Positions 48,429 to 64,000 of a stretch of DNA of 64,000 nt are shown piece by piece. Every line of letters begins with the position of its first letter. The first letter of the stretch is position 1. The stretch comes from Dipetalonema caudispina (Eukaryota; Nematoda; Chromadorea; Rhabditida; Onchocercidae): assembly GCA_013365325.1 (NCBI GenBank), contig JABVXV010000005.1, positions 186,001 to 250,000 of the forward strand, read 5' to 3'. The notes under the pieces are model-generated. The model had not been told where the DNA came from. It ran no database searches and saw only the letters and a list, made by a program, of their open reading frames with translations. Position numbers and translations under genes: made by a program.

Positions 48429-51400
48429 CTAAAGCATTTTGGAAAGTTCCAGTTCCATTTGCTTCCTATCCTCTTCATCATCTACTAGCAAACGGTCAGC
48501 AAATGTACTTGGTATATTGTCCTCAATCCATTTCAGTTCCTCCTGAAAATAATAAAACGTGTAAACAATGCAAGTTTTTAAAACTAAATCTATAACTCTG
48601 CTCGCATTATCAAACCTCTTACTAATTTTTTCTTTTTGCCATTCAGCCGTTTCACTAACCCCATATGCCGCACTGTCATTTTTCAGGGTAAAAGAATGTA
48701 GCATATTAATTAATGTCAGTAATATACTAATGGCAAAGATTGAAATTCTCCTACAACAACTATTGCCACTGAAGATAACTAGATCATAATTTTGTTTTTA
48801 CTTCTGGTTAGCCTATATTTCAAAAGGAAATAAAATAAAACTGTGGTCGGATGTTTTTTTCCATGGTGCCATATACGAACATTGGCTTAATCCTTGAAAA
48901 TTTAAGAAATTACACTGATTACTTCAGAATATTTTGGCAGCAAAAATAATTCGAACCTGCAACTTCTGGTCATTTTCTTGAGCTTCATGTTGCTTCCTGT
49001 TTGAAGAACTTTCCTGACCATGGCCAGAAGCATATGCACCCACAGTGGCGGTTCGCTTATTTAATCCAGCCATCGCATAATAATTGGTATTGAAAAGTTC
49101 ATCTGCACCTTCGATTAAATGTAAGAATAGCTTGACGATAAATCGGATAAGCAATACAATTAATATAAGTCAAGTGGTGTATATCCGCAAACTCCTATAT
49201 TCACTGTCCCTAGGCAGAACTTTACAATATCACAGATGATCGGCTTCATTCTAAGTTATCTCAATTTTCTTTCTGATTATTTTGTGCTTACATATGAAGT
49301 TGAAATAACAGCACTTACCGTCATCATTTTCATCCTCGCTGTCATCAAGTAATGGTGTGAAAGCGTAACGTTGATTGTTGCGTGATGGACGCCATAAAAT
49401 CATGATAACAACCAGAATGCAACAGAACTGAATATGCCAAAATGCTGTGTCCACCCAGCTATAAAATGAGCTGGGAATAATTTAATGGATCACTTTGTCC
49501 TAACCCAAATGACGAGTTATCCAGTTATCCCCACATGCATTAATTGAAAAATCAAGAAAGTTTCATTTGGAAGTAAGCTGGTCGAAATATAGTCAAAACT
49601 CCATCTCCATTAGATAAAATCTTATGTGACTATATAACTAAACGAGTATACACGTGAATTACTCACTATTCTTTCCAATCAACTAAGCACCGCTGCATAT
49701 TGTGTATATAGATAGTCCAGCACATGAATATTATGCTTATGAAAGCTGAAAAGCATAAAGCATTGGTGAAGTGACGATATACAGAAAGCTTCACCTGAAA
49801 ATAAATTTTGATTTGAAAAAGTGAAAAATAATCGAGTGAACTTAGCTGAGCATGTAGACGGATGAACAATATGTGCACTTCCACAAATTGCTTTCTATAA
49901 TTTCTATAGTAAATCTTCTAAAGCAATTTCAACCTAAATTTCAACGAGAAGAAATATAATTTTGAATAATCTGCCAAATTTCACGAGTCCAATGTGCTGT
50001 TGTAGTATGCAAAGAGATTTTTCTTTGCACTGAAGCTATAAGCGGAAAATTTAGTAGTGAAAACTTGAAAATGGTGTCAAATTAAGTGAGACAAATGAAT
50101 ATTTAGACATACTCTTCTGAACGGGATAACCCAATTCAAAATCCTCAAAATATATTAGCTTACTAAAAACCCACCATATTTCTTCTCATCCTCAGTACTC
50201 GCATGGTACTGACAAGTGATGTGAAAATCCACCAAAATATAACTACTTCGACCAGTACCAAAGGTAAAGCTGCCAACTGCTTCTGCTTCATCCCTTCTAC
50301 TTGATTCTGAAAATACCTACGGATAACAGTAATTGGAAGAAAACGTACAGTTACCTGATTGTTTTTGATTCTAAGTAATTTCTTTAAAACTAAAGAAAAA
50401 GCAATTACGATGTATATTAAGACTATGCCAAACTATAATTTGGCTTGACAAAAGCAAAGAGTCTGGAATGCTAAAAAAAATTCACAAATTAAAATACCTT
50501 GCTCACTCTGGCCATTGCTTCGATAGCACTAAACACGAAGTAAATGAAGCCCACGCCAATTACCTTGAAATGGATAAATTTATCTTCCAGTAAATTTTTT
50601 TCATTTTATCTGCAGATACCAGCAAGCAGGAAATTACAGCACCATCTCAAAATTAAAAACTTGCTCCATGAAGTTAACTAACAAGTACTATTACAAGTAA
50701 AGATGCCAGTCAAGCTTAAAAAAGTTTTAAAAGTTAACCTGACTGAGAGTATTGCCAAGTCTTGGTTTCACAACGCCATAGCCAAGTGAAACTATTATAA
50801 TCAATACACGAGCCACTGTACGTTTTAAACACGAGACTAACTCCGCTGCCTAAACCAATGAATGTAGATAATTGCTGCAATTAGCAACGGATTTTTTAAT
50901 AACCAGCATATCTAAGCAAAAAAAAAGTACGAAAAAATATTGGTAAACAAGTCAATCCCATATCCTAAGACGTAAAAAAATAGACTGAAAAATAATATAA
51001 GTTTCAACAGGAATGAATCACCTCAATGAAACCATGAACAGTAGAACCCTCTTCATTCATTGCCGCATATTCCGAATAAAACATTCCTTTCTCGATCATT
51101 CCAACAACAATCACAGCACCTGAATTTGCCATATACCGTATATACATAGTTTTCGAGACTTTCGAATTTTTGAATGGTGATAAAAATGATTCATTGTTAA
51201 GTGCAGTCAGTAGACAGAAATGCTGTAAAAATTTTACCGATACAAAACTGTATCCTTAAAATATCCATCCAATAACGTAAGCAACATACTAACCTGAAAA
51301 AAATGAATAACTTCAAATTTTCAGAAGGGAAGATAAGAAAACAGAGATAGAGGAATGGGATGCTAATTTTTCATTCTAAATATGAAGAAAAAGTCAAAAA

Positions 51401-53477
51401 AGGAATGACAGAGTTACGTCTGATGTCATACAACAAAAAACATTCTTAACAATCGTATTCACTTTCCTTACAGTACTTGCAACTTTGTTAAACAATTTTG
51501 TTTAATGAACAATTTTTGAAATCCAAGGATTTGAAATCCGAATTTACAATGACTTATTTAACTTTTCTTCTCCTGAACAGAAATTTTTTCTAAACAACTA
51601 AGAAATACAAAATCGAGAAGGATCGACTTACCAAATGATGGCTAACAGAGCATAAAAAAACCACATAAAAGCATAAAATTTGAGAAGTGGATAATCGATT
51701 GCACTTAAATGCCCATAAGGACTACGCCACTGCACGTCCACTGTTAAATTGTGGACAAGTGGTACTGAAATCAAAATTGAATAATACAGGCTAAATAATA
51801 AAGTGAGACTTTAGAGAGTAAAACAAAACTACCTTCACAGAGAACTGCTCTTCTACGAGGCGCAAAAATTACTTATGTTTACTGTCTACTAATGTTTAGG
51901 AAACATTTCAAAATATAGCCATTTAATATTTCTGGCTTCAAAATAAGTCCAGCCGATAGATTATTAAAAACACACCTTGTGCGGTCTTTTCAAATGAACT
52001 GGGTTTTATAACGATAAATTTAATTACCAAAAAATATATGCCATCTGCTGGAAGTTTCTGCACTGGATGCCAAGAACTGTAAACGAAATTTTGGAATAAA
52101 AAAAATAAGAAAAAAAAAAATAAAAAAAGACCAAAATTCTTTTCAATAAAACCAGAGTAATTTGACTTGTTCTATTTAAGACATAAGAAATGATGATTTT
52201 GATTTAATGATCGACTAAGGGTGAAAAACACAGTGATACAACCCAGAAACTAATATGTTCATTGAGAACATAAATACTTCCTTACCTAAGTGTTGTTTTG
52301 GTACCACCATCTAATGAATCACCGTTCAAACCAGCAAATTCACGTCTAAACCTAGTTTCTATCTGCAGACGTCGGCCAATAATGTGTTGATCTCGCACAG
52401 AACGAGATGCAGTTGCACTTAGGATATTCGAGTATTTGGAACTCGCCTGGGAAAGTGCGAAGATATAATAAATAAATAAATAAATGAATATAATCAAATG
52501 TATCTGTTTTCGAATATCTAGTTAAGCAAATACAAAACGAAACAGTTTTAAATTTATCGAGTAGTGAGCTTTAATGTTATTTGCTGATCAGAATGTCACT
52601 TTCCCATACCTCCTTGACATCGTGTATTTCCAACGGCCGACGTGGACGCTCATCTTCTCGGACAAGTATTATGCCGTGTGACTGACGACAGTTGAACTGT
52701 TGCGGCTGAGATTTATAGAACAAAATCTTGGTGTAGTCATATCCGGGAGGTATCTCCCACTCGTGCTCGAAGTAAAAGTTCTGAAATTACGATAGAAATA
52801 AGATGAAAAACCATGAGAAGGGACAAATAAACTAAGTTCATAAGTTTGGTATTACTCTGTCATTATACTGAGGAATAAAATTCCGAAATTATTTTAAACA
52901 GAAACTTAAGCTTGCAAAAAACCAAACGTTATGTAGTAATGAATGTATGGATTCAAAGTATCAAGTTCCAAATATGAGAATATAAGGAAAACTGATACTC
53001 ACCAATAAATCTTTTACTTTAACATGTCGGCCAGCATCGAAAAACTCCTTATCACACGGGGAACTCCTTATAACATACTGCACTTGAAACGTCAGATCTG
53101 AATCATCGGTACACTGAAGCCGTATTTCCACCTCAGTACCATTGAGTGCTGACTGCGGAAAACCAACGTATTCGATCTACATAACAAGTAAAACATTACA
53201 TAACGAAAGAGCAAAGCAACGATGACCTCGTACATAGGTCATTATTATAAGCAAAAAAACCAAGAACAGATGAAGCAGAAATTCTGAATTAAATTTGAAG
53301 TTAAAATTCGAAATGCATTATTAAAAAAGCAAATTATACCGTATCAGCTTTCAGTTGAAGTTTTGTGGATAGAATAGCTGGCGCTAGAAGGTGTGCCAAA
53401 CAATCACTGCTCAAAACGATAGCAAAAAAAAACCACCAAAATGAACAATTTTCGAAGCGATTCTTAATCTCCAGCAT
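48429..53477 (-). CDS. TMEM87A/B-like GOST-fold seven-pass membrane protein
   Basis: The TMEM87 family sits in Golgi and post-Golgi membranes; roles in endosome-to-Golgi retrieval and mechanosensitive conduction have been reported. Exon 1 (53477-53340) carries a signal peptide ([16 protein letters not shown]). Exons near 53176-53023, 52782-52611, 52448-52287 and 52079-51977 form the luminal beta-rich GOLD-like domain. Membrane exons follow: about 51769-51633 ([15 protein letters not shown]), 51290-51010 ([20 protein letters not shown]), 50860-50740 ([17 protein letters not shown]), 50570-50510, and 50340-49300. [19 protein letters not shown] plus [14 protein letters not shown] match the last TMEM87A segment and its cytosolic LWRPSANNQRFAFSPL. 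The tail ends [19 protein letters not shown] then an acidic stretch, as in the family's DDLKWVEENVPSS, with the stop at 48429. Intermediate exon borders are approximate. Confidence 0.93.
52468..52487. repeat. (AAAT)n microsatellite in a TMEM87 intron
   Basis: Five near-perfect AATA units directly 3' (minus sense) of the exon ending at about 52448. Simple repeat. Confidence 0.8.
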
Positions 53478-55728
53478 GAAGTTAGAGTTCACAGAACATT
53501 ATCAAATAAAGATGCTAACTGAAGAAAAGGATGACCAGAATACAAGTTTTCATGTCCTTTAATTCAATGCTGTTGCTGATTCTTTCTGAAGAAAATTGTG
53601 ATGCAATCAGATGATAGCAGTGATACACCGAAATGTTCGACGACGCTGTCTTTATAAGCAAATAAATCTCAGTAAAAAATAACGATGATGTCTAATTCTA
53701 AATATTTCATAAATTAATCATTGGGAAGAGTTCCATTGATTCTTGATTCCACCCATCCTTTTATAAAATGAGAAGTTGGGTATTCATATATTTCGAGTTA
53801 TTGAAATAACACTCGGATGGCAATGAAAAGAGTGATTCATGATGCAATCACAGGGATCGCAAAATGCAACGCACAACAATCATTCTCATTGGTTGATATG
53901 TTCAGAAGTAAAGGATAGCTCTAGATGAAGATTGAAAAATAGCAAGCATTAAAATGAAAATGCTTCATTGGTTATTATACACATCTGTACGACAGTCACC
54001 CCCTAACCCCAAAGTTGACCGAAATCTCTCAATTAACAGAAATGTACCAGATTTAACATGGTGGTAATGAGTGAGGGAGAATGAAATCTCCAGTCTCGTT
54101 CCTGTTAACCTTTGCCTTCAATTGGCTCGACTCAATGGTACTCTCTCTAATGTGATTTTATTGCTCGTCTTCTGGAGGATATACCCTCTGAACCCCACTT
54201 TACCAATATTCTGGATGACATACTACGGTCTACCATATTCATTATGGAACATAAACGACTACTAAACAACGATCGTTACCGACCCCATACGTCTTAAACA
54301 GTAAATCTAAGCTTAGGTCTGAGACCTATGGGAGTTCGGACTCAACTCCAAGTTCTGTATTATTCTCCATAATGTTGTCATCAGGATGAAACTTCGACTT
54401 CAATTTTAACACAGAAATAATGCAATCATATTTCTATACTTCAACAAATTTACATAACAATTATCCATCCATATTTAGAAATAACGACCCGCCGAATAAT
54501 AAACAAGGGTTTAATGATTCATATCGGTAATCCCATGTAATTGTATGTCATCCCTAAGCAATTCCCCATCTACGAAAACATACTGCAAAAAAAGTTGAGC
54601 AGTCCTGTTGATATCCTAACCCAGTAAGGAAGAATATTTAACTTTTTGGAGCAATCATTCTCTGCGATTTTAGGCCAATTTCATATGAGTTCAAACGAGT
54701 ACATAGTACAATCGATGTATAATGGAACAGCCGAGCTCAAACTAATAATGAAAAATTTTTAAACTTTAACGATGTATAACTGAGTTATGTTTCCTATAAC
54801 TTAAAGTGGTATTTTGAAAATATAAATATAATTAATTGTAATAATAACAAGTATAAACCGCACCTCATTTGCATAGATAACAATATGTGAACAACAGAAC
54901 GTAAAAAAACCTTTCAGTTCACGTAATGGTAAGAACACAATTGTAATAAAATAATTTAGAAAAATGAGCTTTTTAGATTTGATACAAAGACATACTACAT
55001 ACTTGGACGGAAGAATTACAAATAAATATTCCTCCTGGTCTCCTTAGAATTTATCTTTATAAATAAGAGGCATAATTCTGATCATAATCTAATCTCCAAT
55101 AATTTACACTCACATAGATAGGAAGCAATAGACAAGAAGTAGAGTGACAAAGTTCATTTTGAAATATACTTCCCAGAATGTTCATTCTTACCTTCACACC
55201 ATGATTTACACTTTTTGACGGCCCCTTGTTGTCTTCTCTATAAACTTCTTTCCCATATTCCTAGTCTCGCTTCTTCTTCTTTAAGCTGTTAACGTAAATA
55301 ATATTTGCATTTGAAACAGTAAAATTTACCCTTCTGATCTAAAAAGTGCGAAGATATGCGCTACTATAATGGACGTGATCATAAGTAAAGATAGAGAGAA
55401 GTAATGAAACAACTGCGAATATTTCTGCAAATGAAGAAAACAATTTCTTAAAAAAAAAGAAATGTAAAGCTATTATAACTACCGCCAATGAAATACAACA
55501 CATAAAATGAATGTATAAATTTTTTTTCAAAATTATCAAATTTTATAAATTGAATACACTGATAAAATGTGTCCCTAGTGATATGCGACGTCTTCAATAG
55601 AAAAAGAAGGAAACTGTAACAAGCAGATTTTGCCAGAAGGACTCGAGAAATCTCTATAAATTTTCTTATGCGTTTTGTGAAAAATCCCTCATCCCATAAG
55701 AGAATTTACTATTAGTATTCCAAAGATA
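53478..55728. other. Intergenic 2.25 kb; TMEM87 upstream and ral downstream
   Basis: This holds the presumed TMEM87 promoter. A GC-richer stretch around 53990-54360 has long open minus-strand frames and two short stem-forming motifs near 54318-54353 but no recognised family; see findings. Confidence 0.4.
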
Positions 55729-61126
<5,398 letters not shown>

Positions 61127-63687
61127 TTTTGCAGATTACAGTGCGAGGAAATTATAACAAATTTAGCAGGAATTAACCCAGGATAGCTTTCAGCAAAATA
61201 AAAGTGGCTAGTAATCAAATGCAGCACTAGTAACTGATAAATTCAAATCTGAGAAGATAATTTATCAGGAAAAGGTTTAGATGGAAGGACAATAAATTAA
61301 TTTTCTGATGAATGGTTTAATAGTATGTTGTCAAAGACCAAGCAAATACTTGAATATCACAGAAACTTCTTTCGGATTTAACAAATCATGATAACTACAT
61401 TTATAAGCTTTCTTTTCAGATTATGAATGTAATAAATTCAATTCTTCCTGATTCTTGAATTTCAGAAATAGTGAAAAGAATAAGTAATCAGTGGATTCTG
61501 ATAGTAACAAGTGAGATCAACAAATCGGCAAACAAATCATGTCCGGTAATTTCAGATCAACAAACAGAGGCAGCCGAACATGGTGGAGGACCATGCTACT
61601 ATGGCCGCCACAAACCGCCCAGTAAGGTACCTGCCCCTTCCCTCTCTCCCATCACGCTCCACCCTAACTACTGCTTTGCAAGGTGACATCAACGACAACG
61701 ACACCACCATTCCTCTAATCCATTTTTCTCTCTCTCTTTCTCCCTGTGTATCAAATGAGGCTACTTCAGGTATGCATAGGACGGAAGTTGAAAAGTACAA
61801 TGATCCGTGAAGAAAAATAGAGAGAAGGATTTACAAAAAGTTCATATTGAAGTTAGAGGTGCAGTGCTGATGGCAATGAGAAATCATTCCCTCAAAACTT
61901 CACAGCTATATCCATTCTTATCACTAAATGAATATCAAATCGGTCATCCTCATTTATCATTTCCTATTTTCATTGTTTTGCTAAAGGGAGATTACTAACC
62001 TCATACTGATATATATATCTCAGAAATTTTTATGGATATCAGAAGCTATATTTCAGGCCTTAAAGCTCAACTCATAAGTTTGCTTGTTCTTAAATATGAC
62101 AAGTGATCTCATATAAGAATTCATTCATTTCTATAGTAAATTGATTAACACATTTTTAATTCCTAAATTATTGGCTTCAATTATCACTTAAGCATTGCTT
62201 GAAAGATCTACATAAAAGGACGAAACAACTACGAAAGCACATAGCATAATTTGAAAATGTTTGAGAATAAGTTTATCTAGCAGCTCTCCTTCATCTAAAA
62301 ATATTAGATAAGATGGCAATTTTTCAAAGACAGTGAAAAATTAATGTGTAAAATTCCATACGCATTGCTGTATGAAATAACAAATCACCTTTATTTTCTA
62401 GAATCTCAGTAAATCGACACCCAATTTTGAACATGTCATTTGTCATCGAAGAATGGCCGTGTCCGCCACTGTTTTCCTCTTCCATGTATGCTCTCTATCC
62501 TTTCTGTTTTTTTTTTTTTTTTTTTTTCTTGTAATTTACTGAGTATTTCGAATATTTTTTCCTACAGAATTATGTCATAATAACAAGCTATGGCTAAAAG
62601 TGCAATTGATCTTTTAATAGAGAAGATATCATCAGAGAATAAAACCATAAGTGTTGTTTAGCTATGACGGGGTCAGCTGTGTTAACAACCAATCAACCAA
62701 AACAATGTCCTATCGATTTATTTTATGCTATGAAATGAACGAGCTAAAAAAATTTCAACACTGAATGAATTGAAAATGAAATCAAAAGGCACCACCCTGA
62801 TTATATTAAACTTTGTACATTAAGCCATGCAATCTCCAATAGATAAAAAAGAACCCACATGGAAATTTCATAGAATATTAGAATATGTTTAAGCCATAGT
62901 GGCTAACTACTTGCTTGGTTTGGTTTTCAAACCACTTTACAGAATTGTTCGTTATTAATTTAAAGAAATTGTGATACTTTTTGGGTACGTTACCATAATC
63001 TGCTATTCAGTGACCTTAACCTTTCTCATCGCACAAAAATTAAGCGAAGTAATGCTGAAAGAAGTAATTTCCATTTACAGAGAGATGAATCAAAGCAGAA
63101 ATACTTTTTTGATTTGTGTAATGATATGATAATATCGTAATGTATCGCATCGAATAGCCTGTATTCTACCATTTGATTGTTATTGCATTGAGTTGAATCT
63201 GATTATCTTTATCAACCAGAAATACGGAGGAAGAAACAATAGTCAGATAAAGATGAATTGAATGGAATGAAGGAGGAAATTCTAAACTATCCCAGTCTGA
63301 CGGTTAAAACTAGTGAAATTGTGAAAAATCATAAAAAAATCCAAACTATGAATGAAATGAAATATATAGAAAATGTTAACAATAATGCATTTTAAAGCAG
63401 TTTTTACGATAACAGAAGAGAAAACTGAATGAGAAAGAGTTATTTAACTAATCGTAAATGCTTTATAATAGAATCAATAAAGAGTGAGGATATATTGCCC
63501 TGTAAATTCTCCAAATTTTTTTAAACAATATGAAATAAAACAATTTTGAACTTGTTTTTACCATTTTTTGACTGAATGAATCTTGTTTAAAACTATGCTC
63601 AAAGTTATTTTAGCACAAAAATTATTGTACAACGATGTCGATAGCAGCTAGACGATAGGCTCACATATACTAGCCACTAATTGCTTT
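61127..63687. other. Intergenic 2.6 kb; ral upstream region
   Basis: A GC-richer patch at about 61540-61730, open in several frames on both strands, lies 400-600 bases upstream of the long ral start and could be promoter or 5' UTR sequence. A poly(T) run lies at 62507-62527. No family is recognised in any frame. Confidence 0.4.
62507..62527. repeat. Poly(T) tract
   Basis: Twenty-one consecutive T residues on the plus strand (poly(A) on the minus strand). No adjacent retrocopy was recognised. Confidence 0.8.
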
Positions 63688-63921
63688 TCATTTTTCAGGC
63701 CCACATTCCTTACTTTGTCGTATCCTATGGCGTACATATGCGTCTTGCTTATCTTCTTTCAAACCATCTTCTAAACCGACCCTTTTAGGATGAAAATTAT
63801 TTGTGACTCTGTCCCTTCCATTCGTAATTAGTTTCAACCGTCGAAATGCTTTGTTCCAAATTACATTACATTCTGTTATCATTGATGATGAAGACTTTAA
63901 CTTTACATCTTTCTCATTCCT
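63688..63921 (-). CDS. Terminal exon of a gene entering from the right edge (partial)
   Basis: Minus-strand frame following CGTTTATTAG (acceptor at about 63922) and running to TGA at 63688. It encodes about 77 hydrophilic residues: SSSSMITECNVIWNKAFRRL, then KLITNGRDRVTNNFHPKRVG and the basic tail RHRIRQSKECGPEK. No family is recognised. The plus strand here also has an acceptor-like TTTTCAG with a 33-codon frame, so the strand is not certain, but the minus frame is longer and more protein-like. Confidence 0.4.
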   Translation of the reverse strand, partial: RNEKDVKLKSSSSMITECNVIWNKAFRRLKLITNGRDRVTNNFHPKRVGLEDGLKEDKQDAYVRHRIRQSKECGPEK

Positions 63922-64000
63922 AATAAACGGAAAATGTAGAAAGATAGAAATGAAAATGTTAATATTCAAAGAAAAGACTTGGAAAACGTATGGGTTAAAA

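Noticed and set aside
48945..48965. ATTCGAACCTGC resembling a tRNA T-arm on the minus strand
   Set aside because: It is the GTTCGA donor at the end of a TMEM87 exon; no acceptor, D or anticodon arms can be drawn.
61552..61810. Overlapping open frames on both strands upstream of ral
   Set aside because: Local GC enrichment removes stops in several frames; no splice signals or family match, so treated as promoter or 5' UTR sequence.

Overview
The window looks like nuclear DNA of a nematode, most likely a clade III (filarial or spirurid) worm. It is strongly AT-rich. Genes are split into many short exons of about 60-280 bases, with introns mostly of 60-700 bases, GT donors and TTTCAG-type acceptors. 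Several small genes begin just after an acceptor-like site, as expected where mRNAs receive a trans-spliced leader. The species call is inference; no spliced-leader gene, rRNA or tRNA gene was found.

Layout: a 3' gene fragment lies on the plus strand at 1402-2836 (basic, Jupiter/HN1-like at best). All the clearly recognised genes that follow are on the minus strand. These are lysosomal beta-mannosidase (5361-12737, 18 exons, 922 codons), a possible 70-residue membrane protein (15003-15484) directly behind a METTL18-type protein-histidine methyltransferase (15498-17597), a long coiled-coil GRIP golgin of the GOLGA4/golgin-245 type (20602-33923), a Pcc1/LAGE3 KEOPS subunit (34525 to at least 35473), a TMEM87-type GOST membrane protein (48429-53477) and a Ral small GTPase (55729-61126). 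A 109-codon plus-strand gene with a mitochondrial-type N terminus lies at 40769-41098. Unassigned minus-strand exons lie at 42448-43083 and 43626-44531, and a terminal exon at 63688-63921 belongs to a gene running off the right edge.

How they fit together: most of the identified products serve the endomembrane system. Golgin-245 tethers vesicles at the trans-Golgi, TMEM87 is a Golgi/post-Golgi seven-pass protein, Ral drives exocyst-dependent secretion, and beta-mannosidase is a lysosomal glycosidase. METTL18 (ribosomal protein histidine methylation) and Pcc1 (tRNA t6A synthesis) act in translation. Nothing shows that these are functionally clustered; synteny is probably incidental, apart from possible operon-like spacing of METTL18 with the gene behind it.

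Non-coding structure: several near-perfect short hairpins (16344-16462, 33001-33043, 46755-46859, 47480-47520), a pair of about 220-base direct repeats (19502-20050), a 52-base tandem repeat in a ral intron, and a 36-base near-copy of a golgin exon segment inside the same gene. No convincing undescribed multi-gene system was found. The most worthwhile leads are the Ral N-terminal extension, the METTL18-linked small membrane protein, the paired hairpins and the 220-base repeat.
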